Of a DNA stretch of 46,233 nucleotides, positions 30,148 through 37,749 are shown piece after piece. The DNA lies in the NCBI GenBank assembly GCA_052387905.1, contig JBQTIR010000032.1, forward strand, positions 1 to 46,233, in the 5' to 3' direction. How positions within the stretch are numbered: position 1 is the first letter of the stretch; each line of letters begins with the position of its first letter. The notes beneath the pieces are model-generated. The model had not been told where the DNA came from, ran no database searches, and saw only the letters and a program-made list of their open reading frames with translations. This DNA is from JBQTII01 sp052387905. GTDB lineage: Bacteria > Actinomycetota > Actinomycetes > Sporichthyales > Sporichthyaceae. A program made the translations under genes and the position numbers.

Positions 30148-31980
30148 ATGGGTTTCAAGACCCCGAACTTCCCGCCGGTCGACGTGGAGACCTTCCTCGA
30201 CAAGCCGCTGATGGAGCGCACCCGAACGTTGGCGCTGCACTGGTGCGAGTACGGCTTCGGGACGCCGAAGATGGTGCACACCATTTACATCATGAAGGTG
30301 CTGTTCCTGCACATCGCTCTCGGCGTGAGCCTGGCGGTGTTGACCTCGGACGTCGGGGCGCCCTGGGAGATCGGCACTTGGTGGGACCAGCCCGTCGTCT
30401 ATCAGAAGCTGGTCATGTGGACCATGCTGCTCGAGGCCGTCGGGGTGGCCGGGTCGTGGGGGCCGCTGGCCGGCAAGTTCAAGCCGATGACCGGCGGGAT
30501 CCTGTTCTGGGCGCGCCCCGGCACCCTGCGCGTGCAACCGTGGAAGCGCGTGCCCTTCACCGCCGGTGATCACCGCACGATCGTCGACGTCGTTCTCTAC
30601 GTGGGGTTCCTGCTCACCCTGCTGACCGCGATCGTGGTCCCCGGCAACGACAGCGAGTCCCTGCGCGCGGTGCTGCCCGGTCTCGATTCCGGGCTCGTCG
30701 AGCCCGCGCTGCTGATCGCCCCGATGGTCCTGCTCGTGCTGCTGGGCCTGCGTGACTCGGTCGCCTTCCTGGCGGCGCGCTCCGAGCAGTACCTGCCCTG
30801 GCTGTTGTTCTTCACGGTGCTGGACTTCACCGACATGATCATCGCGCTCAAGATCTCCATCTGCCTGATCTGGATCTTCGCCGGCATCTCCAAGTTCGGG
30901 CATCACTTCAGCAACGTCGTCGCGCCGATGATGTCCAACTCCCCGTGGCTGCAGTCCAAGCGGATCAAGCGGTCGATGTACCGGGATTTCCCAAACGACA
31001 TCCGCCCCGGCAAGCTCGCCCAATTCCTCGCCCACGGCGGTGGCAGCTTCGTGGAGGTCGTCATCCCGATCGTGCTGTTGTTCTCCACCAACCGCGACCT
31101 GACGATCGCCGCGGTCGTGGCGATGGTGATCTTCCACGTGTTCATCATCTCCGCGTTCCCGCTGGCGGTGCCGCTGGAGTGGAACGTGCTCTTCGCCTTC
31201 GCCGCGGTGTTCCTGTTCGCCGGCTTCCCGGCCCAGGACGGCTACGCCGTCGGGGACATGTCCGGTGGCTTGCTCCTCGCCGTCGTGGCGATGGGCGTGT
31301 TTCTCCCCATCCTCGGCAATCTGCGACCGGACCTGGTCTCGTTCCTGCCGTCGATGCGCCAGTACGCCGGTAACTGGGCCTCCGCGCAGTGGGCCTTCTC
31401 CTCCCTGGAGGCCGAGGCCAAGCTCAACCGGCTCTCCCCGCGCCCCACCGTCAATCAGATCGACCAGCTGACGACGGGGATGGGCTATCCCCAGGTGGTC
31501 GCCGAGATCACCATGCAGCAGACGATCGGCTGGCGCACCATGCACAGCCAGGCCCGCGGGCTGAACTCGCTGCTGATGCACCACGTGCCGAATCTCGACT
31601 CCGCGACGGTCCGCGAAGCGGAGTTCGCCGCGAATTCCATCATCGGCTTCAACTTCGGTGACGGTCACTGGCACGACGAGCGGCTGCTGTTCGCGATCCA
31701 GAAGCGCTGCAACTTCGAGCCGGGCGAGTTCATCGTGGCCTGGGTGGAGTCGCAGCCGATCCACAAGAAGACCCAGACCTACAAGGTGATCGACCCCGCC
31801 GTCGGAATCCTGGAGCGGGGTACCTGGAACGTCGCGGAGGCCGTCAACGAGCAGCCGTGGCTGCCCAACGGCCCGATCAACCTCACCGTCACCTGGACCC
31901 GCGAGGGGTACACCCGCCGGGGGAACTACGTGGTCCCGACCCCGCCGGCGCAGCATCAGAAAGTAGGGTCGCCTGCGTGA
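30148..31980 (+). CDS. DUF3556 multi-pass membrane protein
   Basis: A 610-residue membrane protein beginning MGFKTPNFPPVDVETFLDKPLMERTRTLALHWCEYGFGTPKMVH, the start of the DUF3556 family known from mycobacteria and allies. There are about eight to ten hydrophobic segments, including a region reminiscent of vitamin-K-dependent gamma-carboxylase-like proteins (ICLIWIFAGISKFGHHFS), and a soluble C-terminal domain of about 160 residues. Function is not established. The stop overlaps the GTG of the FAD oxidoreductase gene, so both probably act together in lipid or isoprenoid-type metabolism; that is inference. Confidence 0.83.
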   Translation: MGFKTPNFPPVDVETFLDKPLMERTRTLALHWCEYGFGTPKMVHTIYIMKVLFLHIALGVSLAVLTSDVGAPWEIGTWWDQPVVYQKLVMWTMLLEAVGVAGSWGPLAGKFKPMTGGILFWARPGTLRVQPWKRVPFTAGDHRTIVDVVLYVGFLLTLLTAIVVPGNDSESLRAVLPGLDSGLVEPALLIAPMVLLVLLGLRDSVAFLAARSEQYLPWLLFFTVLDFTDMIIALKISICLIWIFAGISKFGHHFSNVVAPMMSNSPWLQSKRIKRSMYRDFPNDIRPGKLAQFLAHGGGSFVEVVIPIVLLFSTNRDLTIAAVVAMVIFHVFIISAFPLAVPLEWNVLFAFAAVFLFAGFPAQDGYAVGDMSGGLLLAVVAMGVFLPILGNLRPDLVSFLPSMRQYAGNWASAQWAFSSLEAEAKLNRLSPRPTVNQIDQLTTGMGYPQVVAEITMQQTIGWRTMHSQARGLNSLLMHHVPNLDSATVREAEFAANSIIGFNFGDGHWHDERLLFAIQKRCNFEPGEFIVAWVESQPIHKKTQTYKVIDPAVGILERGTWNVAEAVNEQPWLPNGPINLTVTWTREGYTRRGNYVVPTPPAQHQKVGSPA

Positions 31981-33389
31981 GCACAGCCGTCGTGGTGGGC
32001 GGCGGGCCCAACGGGCTCGTCGCTGCCGCGATCCTCGCCCGGGCGGGTGTGCAGGTCACCGTGCTGGAGGCCGCGGACGAGGTGGGTGGGGGAACACGGA
32101 CCCACGAGGCGATCCTGCCGGGTCTGCTGCACGACCAGTGCTCCGCGGTGCATCCGATCGCGGTCGGCTCTGCTGCCCTCGCCGCCCTCGATCTCGATCG
32201 GTACGGCCTGGCCTGGTGCCGGCCCGAGATCGACTGCGCGCATCCCCTCGACGACGGCAGTGCAGCCGCGTTGCACCAATCGGTGACGACGACGGCGGAC
32301 GGCCTCGGCGTGGACGCTCGCCGGTGGCGGGCGTTGTTCGAGCGGACCTCGGCCGGCTACGACGCCCTCTCCGAGGACATCCTCGCTCCGCTGGTACGCC
32401 TGCCCAGCCACCCCCTCCGGCTCGCCAGGTTCGGACTGCCGACGTTGCTGCCGGCGACGGTCACCGCCCGGTTGTTCTCCGCCGACGCCGCCCGGGCCCT
32501 GTTCGGGGGAGTGGCCGCGCATTCCTACCGGCCGCTGCACCGACCGCTCACCTCGGCGATCGGGCTGGGCATTCTGACCGCCGGCCACCGGCACGGCTGG
32601 GCGGTCGCTGCGGGGGGGTCGCGTGCGATCAGCGACGCCCTCGTCGCCGTGCTGGCCGAACACGGCGCGAAAATCTGCACCGGTGTCCGGGTGAGTTCAC
32701 CCGCTGACCTGCCGCCCGCGGATGTGGTGCTCTTCGATCTGGCCCCAGGTGCGGTGGCGGGCATCCTCGGGGAGCGGTTGCCGAGCCGGGTCGCCCGCGC
32801 GTACCGGCGTTTCACCCACGGACCGGGGGCGTTCAAGGTCGACTTCGCCGTCGAGGGCGGGGTGCCCTGGACGGCGCAGGCCGCGCGACGGGCCGGCACC
32901 GTGCACCTCGGCGGCACATTTGCCGAGATCGCCGCGGCGGAACGGGACATCAACGCGGGCCGGATGCCGGCGCGGCCGTTTGTGCTGGTCGGCCAGCAGT
33001 ACCTGGCGGACCCGACGCGCTCGGTCGGGAACGTGCACCCGGTGTGGAGCTACGCCCACGTGCCGCACGGGTACACCGGCGACGCGACCGCGGCGATCAT
33101 CGCGCAGTTCGAGCGCTTCGCGCCCGGCTTCCGCGACCGGATCGTCGGGACGGCCGTGCGCACTCCGACCGAGATCGCCCGCCACAACCCCAACTTCGTC
33201 GGCGGGGACATCATCACCGGCGCCAAGAGCTCCGGCCAACTGCTCTTCGGTCCCCGTTTCGGGCCTCATCCCTACGACACCGGCGTCCCGGGCATGTTCC
33301 TGTGCTCGGCGGCCACTCCGCCCGGCCCCGGTGCGCACGGGATGTGCGGCTTGCACGCCGCGAACCGCGCCCTCGCCTTCCTGCGCTAG
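31977..33389 (+). CDS. Phytoene-desaturase-like NAD(P)/FAD-dependent oxidoreductase
   Basis: A 470-residue flavoprotein. VVVGGGPNGLVAAAILARAGVQVTVLEAADEVGGGTRT is the dinucleotide motif of the phytoene desaturase/amine oxidase group, and GMFLCSAATPPGPGAHGMCGLHAANRAL is the C-terminal FAD closing motif. Members of this subgroup (often called pyridine nucleotide-disulphide oxidoreductase domain 2-like) have unknown substrates. The start is GTG overlapping the DUF3556 stop, which couples the pair. Confidence 0.88.
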   Translation: MSTAVVVGGGPNGLVAAAILARAGVQVTVLEAADEVGGGTRTHEAILPGLLHDQCSAVHPIAVGSAALAALDLDRYGLAWCRPEIDCAHPLDDGSAAALHQSVTTTADGLGVDARRWRALFERTSAGYDALSEDILAPLVRLPSHPLRLARFGLPTLLPATVTARLFSADAARALFGGVAAHSYRPLHRPLTSAIGLGILTAGHRHGWAVAAGGSRAISDALVAVLAEHGAKICTGVRVSSPADLPPADVVLFDLAPGAVAGILGERLPSRVARAYRRFTHGPGAFKVDFAVEGGVPWTAQAARRAGTVHLGGTFAEIAAAERDINAGRMPARPFVLVGQQYLADPTRSVGNVHPVWSYAHVPHGYTGDATAAIIAQFERFAPGFRDRIVGTAVRTPTEIARHNPNFVGGDIITGAKSSGQLLFGPRFGPHPYDTGVPGMFLCSAATPPGPGAHGMCGLHAANRALAFLR

Positions 33390-33540
33390 CTCACCGGCCT
33401 ACGCACCCGGACGTTCGCGAGCTCCTGCGACGCCCCCAATGTCCGCTTTGTCCGGACCCGGCACGCGGACGTGCAAAGGGCCGTCCAAGCCCCGGAGAAA
33501 GGCCCCGCCCGGGTCCTCGCGAATGCTGACACTCAGGGAC

Positions 33541-33993
33541 ATGAGCACCCCTGAGCTTGCGGTCCGTCGGGCCGGTGGGATCGCGGTCGTCTCGCTGGCC
33601 GGTGACCTGGACCTGAGCAACACCGCCTCGTTGCACGCCCAGCTCCTGGACGTGCTGCGCGCCCGGCCCGCCGGCATGGTCATCGACCTCTCCGAGGTCA
33701 CCTTCTGCGACCTGGCCTGCCTTCGCACCATGTCCAACCTGGGGCGCCGGGCCCAGTCGGTGGGCATCTGGGTCCGCCTGGCCGGCCCCTCCCCGATCGT
33801 GCGCCGCCTGCTGGAGATCACCGGGCTGTGTGCGTGCCTGCCCTGCTTCGCCGACGTCGAGCTCGCCCTACGGGGTAAGAGCCGCCCATCGGTCCCGGCC
33901 GGCCGTAGCTCCAGCGTGGCGTCCGGCGATGACACCCGAATCACCCCCGGTGCCGTGCGTGTCTACGCCGCCACCGGGCAGAACGAAGTCTGA
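33541..33993 (+). CDS. STAS-domain protein (anti-sigma-antagonist-like) lacking the phospho-serine
   Basis: A 150-residue protein with one STAS domain (about 1-110): VRRAGGIAVVSLAGDLDLSNTASLHAQLLDVL, then VIDLSEVTFCDLACLRTMSNLGRRA. In classical antagonists the loop reads D-S-S-G with a phosphorylatable Ser; here it is CDLACL, so the acceptor is missing and regulation by an anti-sigma kinase would have to differ. A hydrophilic tail follows. An ATG six codons upstream is an alternative start. No kinase gene is nearby. Confidence 0.85.
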   Translation: MSTPELAVRRAGGIAVVSLAGDLDLSNTASLHAQLLDVLRARPAGMVIDLSEVTFCDLACLRTMSNLGRRAQSVGIWVRLAGPSPIVRRLLEITGLCACLPCFADVELALRGKSRPSVPAGRSSSVASGDDTRITPGAVRVYAATGQNEV

Positions 33994-34067
33994 GCACTCA
34001 TCCGGGCACCAAATGATCACCGGCTGCGTCCAAGTCGGACATCCACACGAGAGAAAGCTGATTTACC

Positions 34068-34202
34068 GTGACCATCCTGCTCGCCTGCGTGATGCCGTTC
34101 ATGATGCTGGCGATGGTGTTTGCGCTCGCCCACATCGAGGACCGCCACCTGACCACGCGCAGCCGCGTGAGTGAGCGTCGCCCGGACGCCGCCGCCGGCT
34201 GA
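34068..34202 (+). CDS. Possible 44-residue membrane microprotein
   Basis: A GTG-started frame of 44 residues, preceded by a GAGAAAG-type site, reads TILLACVMPFMMLAMVFALAHIEDRHL, one membrane helix, then a basic tail rich in Arg. It fills an otherwise empty gap between the STAS gene and mscL. No family is known to me. The clean helix with a charged tail favours a real gene, but the small size makes it uncertain. Confidence 0.45.
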   Translation: MTILLACVMPFMMLAMVFALAHIEDRHLTTRSRVSERRPDAAAG

Positions 34203-34237
34203 GCTGCAGGTGACCGCGCGGCTCTCGCCCACCGCGT

Positions 34238-34642
34238 CTAGAACGTCTTCGCGTTGCCCTGATTCGCCAGCAGGTCGCGGATCTCGGTGAGGAGCGCGAC
34301 ATCGGCCGGGATCTGCGGCGCTGCCGATTCGGTATCCGAGACCCGCTTCATCCGTGCGGTGACCTTCTTCATCGGGATGACGACCAGGAAGTAGACGACC
34401 GCGGCGGTGATCACGAAGGTGATCACGGCGTTGAGGAACATCCCGAACTCGAGCCGGTTCTCCTTGTCCAGGCCGATGCTTCCGCCGTCGACGCCGCCGC
34501 CCAGGGCGAAGTTGATGACCGGCTCGATCATCGACTTGGTGAAGGCGGTCACCAGCATGGTGAAGGCGGTGCCGATGACGACCGCGACGGCCAGATCGAC
34601 GATGTTCCCGCGCAGCAGGAAGTCCTTGAAACCCTTGAGCAC
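34238..34642 (-). CDS. mscL: Large-conductance mechanosensitive channel MscL
   Basis: A 134-residue channel that opens under membrane tension to release solutes in osmotic downshock. LKGFKDFLLRGNIVDLAVAVVIGTAFTMLVTAF is the N-terminal helix and TM1; the second helix is NAVITFVITAAVVYFLVVIPM, with a C-terminal helix bundle after it (VALLTEIRDLLANQ). Length is normal. The GTG at 34642 directly opens the conserved sequence; 22 upstream in-frame codons are not family-like. Confidence 0.96.
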   Translation of the reverse strand: MLKGFKDFLLRGNIVDLAVAVVIGTAFTMLVTAFTKSMIEPVINFALGGGVDGGSIGLDKENRLEFGMFLNAVITFVITAAVVYFLVVIPMKKVTARMKRVSDTESAAPQIPADVALLTEIRDLLANQGNAKTF

Positions 34643-34730
34643 AGCTGCTCCCGATTGGTAAGTGCGAGCAGCGACCGGCCTGCGCCGACCGCTGGAGGTC
34701 GCGCTCACGCTATCCAGGAATGAACCGGGC

Positions 34731-35135
34731 TCAGGCGGCGGATTCGCCCCCGCCGGACTTGCCGGAGGACCCGGACTTGCCCGAGGACCCGGAGCTGCTG
34801 GGGGTCGAGCTGGTTGACGAGGACCCGGCCGACGAGCTGGCGGCCGAACTCGATGTCGAGCCCGAGTCGGCGCCGCTGGATCCGTTGCCCGATCCCGAGC
34901 CGGAGTCGGGGGCCTTGGCGGCCGGCTTGGCCGCGGCGGCGCCGTCCTTACCCGCTCCCGCGCGGCTGTCGGTCCGGTAGAACCCGGAACCCTTGAAGAC
35001 CACGCCGACGGCGGAGAAGACCTTGCGCAGCCTGCCCTCGCATTGGGGGCATTCGCTCAGGGCGTCGTCGGTGAACTTCTGCACCGCCTCGAGCTCGTGC
35101 TCGCACGCGGTACATGCGTACTGGTAGGTGGGCAC
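34731..35135 (-). CDS. FmdB-family zinc ribbon protein with Ser/Gly-rich tail
   Basis: A 134-residue protein. The first 55 residues are the FmdB zinc ribbon: MPTYQYACTACEHELEAVQKF, CPQCEGRLRKVFSAVGVVFKGSGFYRTD, with CxxC pairs. The remaining 75 residues are a low-complexity Ser/Gly/Ala/Lys stretch, longer than usual for the family. Proposed regulatory proteins; exact function unknown. It lies next to mscL on the same strand, an arrangement also common in mycobacteria. Confidence 0.9.
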   Translation of the reverse strand: MPTYQYACTACEHELEAVQKFTDDALSECPQCEGRLRKVFSAVGVVFKGSGFYRTDSRAGAGKDGAAAAKPAAKAPDSGSGSGNGSSGADSGSTSSSAASSSAGSSSTSSTPSSSGSSGKSGSSGKSGGGESAA

Positions 35136-35187
35136 GCGTTCCTCCGAATTGGCACTCTGCGCCTGTGACTGCTAATGCTAACGCAGC

Positions 35188-35224
35188 GACGGACCGCCCC
35201 CAAACTTTCGGGGAACGGCCCGTC
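35188..35224 (-). terminator. GC-rich imperfect hairpin after the SnoaL-like gene
   Basis: GACGG...CCGTC, with inner CCCC/GGGG pairing around an eight-base loop, lies 16 bases beyond the stop at 35240 on the minus strand. There is no T run, as often in high-GC actinobacteria. It is a plausible terminator of the preceding operon before the FmdB gene. Confidence 0.4.
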
Positions 35225-35239
35225 AGGACAGCGACCCGG

Positions 35240-35644
35240 TTACGCGGCGCCGGAGGCCGCGGCCACCACCTGCTGCATGTCCCAGTAGTCCGCCCAGCGG
35301 GCGATCTTGCCGCCGTCGTCGAAGCTCAGCACCGCGGCGATCGGGATGGCCAGGTAGCGCTCGCCGGTGGGGCCCTTCATGTAGTCGACCCGCTCGGTCC
35401 ACACGTCGTTGCCGACCTGGACGATCTTGCTGAACTCCACGTCGATGGACTCAACCCCCATCCCGTTGAACGGGCCGAGGACCTCGATCGCCGCGTCGGC
35501 GCCGACGGTCGCGGGCAGGTTGGGGTGCGCGATGTAGACGGTGTCGGCGGTGAAGTTGTCCCGGTAGGACTGCAGGAACGACTGCCAGTCCTTGCCCCAG
35601 GCGGCGAAGAACTGCTCGACGATCGGGACGAGATCCTGCGACAT
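35240..35644 (-). CDS. SnoaL/limonene-epoxide-hydrolase-like (NTF2-fold) protein
   Basis: A 134-residue NTF2-fold protein: VEQFFAAWGKDWQSFLQSYRDNFTADTVYIAHPNLPATVGADAAIEVL opens as in limonene-1,2-epoxide hydrolases, and RVDYMKGPTGERYLAIPIAAVLSFDDGGKIARWADYWD has the R-x-D and the W-x-DYWD end. It may be a hydrolase or isomerase. It follows the membrane protein gene by 14 bases in the same direction and is probably in the acyl-CoA dehydrogenase operon. Confidence 0.85.
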   Translation of the reverse strand: MSQDLVPIVEQFFAAWGKDWQSFLQSYRDNFTADTVYIAHPNLPATVGADAAIEVLGPFNGMGVESIDVEFSKIVQVGNDVWTERVDYMKGPTGERYLAIPIAAVLSFDDGGKIARWADYWDMQQVVAAASGAA

Positions 35645-35658
35645 GAGGGTGTCCTTTC

Positions 35659-36441
35659 CTAGCGCGGTTCGGGGGAGTTGGGGGTAATCGTGGGGACGGG
35701 GGAGGCCATCCGGGAGCGGATCTCCTTGCGCATGAACCAGGCATGCCCGTCGAGCCAGATGCCCCAGATGAAGATCGGGACGTAGAAGCCGAGCAGGCCG
35801 TCCCAGGCAAAGGTGCCGGTCATCGTGAATGCGCAGCCGTTGGCCATCGGGACCAACAGGGCCCCGACGATGGAGGCGATGGTGAACCACCGTGGAACCA
35901 ACGGGTTCTCGCGGGTGTCGCGGATCGTGATCGCGGCGACGCAGAGCATCTGCTGGGTCAGGCCCACCCAGCCCACCAGGAAACTGAACCAGGCCGCATC
36001 GTTGAGCGCGACCATGATCTCCGGGTCGGCGATGGTGTCGGCGCGGTAGGCGACACCAATCCAGAGGCAGTTGGAGACGAAGACGTAGATGACCACGGCG
36101 AAACCGCCGAGCATCGAGGAGATCGCCATCAGCGGCGAGCCTTCGTAGCGCCAGAGCCAGATTCCCAACTGCACGCTGAAGATCGTCAGAAATGCGGTCC
36201 CGACGCAGAAGATCGACAGGCCGAGGATCACCTCGAACTGGCGCCCGTCGTACCAGTCGCGCAGCTCCTCCGCGCTCAGATTGGCCGAGGCCGGGTCGTA
36301 CCAGTGGGCGAGGAAGAACCAGCCACCGAAGGCCAGCACGGAGAAGATCGGCGCGCACCACGCCCCGAACAGCTCGTGCTGCAGGCTGACCTTCGACGGG
36401 AGCTGGGCACGTGCCGCGGTCGGCGCTACGTCAGTCTGCAA
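35659..36441 (-). CDS. Multi-pass membrane protein of unknown family
   Basis: A 260-residue protein with about seven hydrophobic segments (for example PIFSVLAFGGWFFLAHWY, MLGGFAVVIYVFVSNCLWIGVAY, LLGFYVPIFIWGIWLDG). Acidic and aromatic residues lie within the loops. I do not recognise the family. Its start lies 11 bases inside the end of the acyl-CoA dehydrogenase gene and the SnoaL-like gene follows after 14 bases, so the three form an operon, perhaps for oxidising a hydrophobic compound. Confidence 0.75.
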   Translation of the reverse strand: MQTDVAPTAARAQLPSKVSLQHELFGAWCAPIFSVLAFGGWFFLAHWYDPASANLSAEELRDWYDGRQFEVILGLSIFCVGTAFLTIFSVQLGIWLWRYEGSPLMAISSMLGGFAVVIYVFVSNCLWIGVAYRADTIADPEIMVALNDAAWFSFLVGWVGLTQQMLCVAAITIRDTRENPLVPRWFTIASIVGALLVPMANGCAFTMTGTFAWDGLLGFYVPIFIWGIWLDGHAWFMRKEIRSRMASPVPTITPNSPEPR

Positions 36442-37666
36442 GCTGATCGCCCATCAGGTAGTACTCGCCGAGATAGGCCGCGTTCTGGGCGGCATTGAGC
36501 GGCTGGAACATCGAGGCGGCGGCGTCGCGGTACATCCGCTCGAAGATCATTCCGCGGCGGAACGACATGCCGCCCACCATGGACATGGCTTCCTTGGTCA
36601 TGTGCAGGACGTTCTTGGCGACCTCGGTCTTGGCGATGCAGATGAACGGAAATCGCTCCTCGGCGGTCCAGTGCTCGTCGTCCCACCCCGTCGCGATGTC
36701 GTAGCAGGTCTGCTGGATCAGCCGCCGGTTGATCTCGCACTTGATCGCCATGTCACCGACGCCGTCGATGATGTGCCCGATCGCGCCGACCTTCACCTCG
36801 GAGGCGGCGATCGCGCCGAAGGTGGCCCCCAGGGTCTTCTTCGCCAGCAGCTCCTTCGACTCCTCGAAGCACCGGATGCCGAGGCCGCGGTAGATGCTGG
36901 CGAACAGGATGACGAACCACTCCAGGGTGAGGAACGCCCCGGCCCGCCATTCCGAACCCTTGCCGCTCTCCGGCACGTACAGGCCGTCGAAGACGATGTT
37001 CTGCGTCCCGGTGGCATGCATGCCCATGGCGTCCCAGACGCGCTCGATGCGCACCCCGTCGCCCAGGCCCGTCTCGCGGTCGACCTTGAACTCGGTGATG
37101 AACGCGAACTCCGAGTCCACCCAGTCCTCGTACGCCTCGGGCATGTTGCCCTCGACGTCGGTGATCGTCGCGACCGTCACGCAGATGTCGGCGGCCTCGC
37201 AGAGCGTGCCCCAGTTCTTCTGCCCGTACAGGCGCCAGCCGCCCTCGGGCTGCGGGACCGCCTTGACGTCGGCGAGACCGGAGAACCCGGCGCGCTTTTC
37301 CGAGATCGGGCCGAAGACGATGTCGCCGTCGTTGACGATCCGGCCGAACCAGTACTTCTTCTGCTCATCGTCGAACAGCCCGAGCATCATGCCGACGAGC
37401 CCAAAGTGCATGTTGTAGGCCAGCGCGATCGCGGAGTCCCCGCGGGAGAGTTCGGTCATGACCTGCGAGCACAGCCACAGGTCCCCGCCGTCCCCGCCGT
37501 ATTCCTTCGGGATCACCAGCGGGGTCAGCCCGCTGTCCTTGAACGCCTGGATCGACTCGTGCGAGAACCGGTTCTCCCGGTCCGCAGCCGGCCCGAGCTC
37601 CCGGAACACCTCCGAGAGCGCGCGCGCCCGCTCCAGTGAGGTCTCGGTCAGCTTCTCGTCCGCCAT
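36431..37666 (-). CDS. Acyl-CoA dehydrogenase family protein
   Basis: A 411-residue flavoenzyme. The N-terminal helical domain contains LTPLVIPKEYGGDGGDLWLCSQVMTELSRGDSAIALAYNMH, the middle domain FGPISEKRAGFSGLADVKAVPQPEGGWRLYGQKNWGT and the C-terminal domain ends with RGMIFERMYRDAAASMFQPLNAAQNAAYLGEYYLMG. The FAD and substrate segments match the HpaB/HsaA-like or general ACAD groups; the usual catalytic Glu could not be placed with confidence. It leads the operon with a membrane protein and a SnoaL-like protein. Confidence 0.9.
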   Translation of the reverse strand: MADEKLTETSLERARALSEVFRELGPAADRENRFSHESIQAFKDSGLTPLVIPKEYGGDGGDLWLCSQVMTELSRGDSAIALAYNMHFGLVGMMLGLFDDEQKKYWFGRIVNDGDIVFGPISEKRAGFSGLADVKAVPQPEGGWRLYGQKNWGTLCEAADICVTVATITDVEGNMPEAYEDWVDSEFAFITEFKVDRETGLGDGVRIERVWDAMGMHATGTQNIVFDGLYVPESGKGSEWRAGAFLTLEWFVILFASIYRGLGIRCFEESKELLAKKTLGATFGAIAASEVKVGAIGHIIDGVGDMAIKCEINRRLIQQTCYDIATGWDDEHWTAEERFPFICIAKTEVAKNVLHMTKEAMSMVGGMSFRRGMIFERMYRDAAASMFQPLNAAQNAAYLGEYYLMGDQLAD

Positions 37667-37749
37667 CTGATCTACTCCTTGGTCGCGGGATGACCCGGCA
37701 ATCCTGGCGTGCGCTGCGGAGCATGTAAACAGCGATAAACAATCAGGCT

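Noticed and set aside
29815..31956. 713-codon minus-strand frame opposite the DUF3556 gene
   Set aside because: The + strand encodes a recognisable family with a proper start and operon coupling; the minus product is His/Glu/Asp/Gly-rich shadow sequence.
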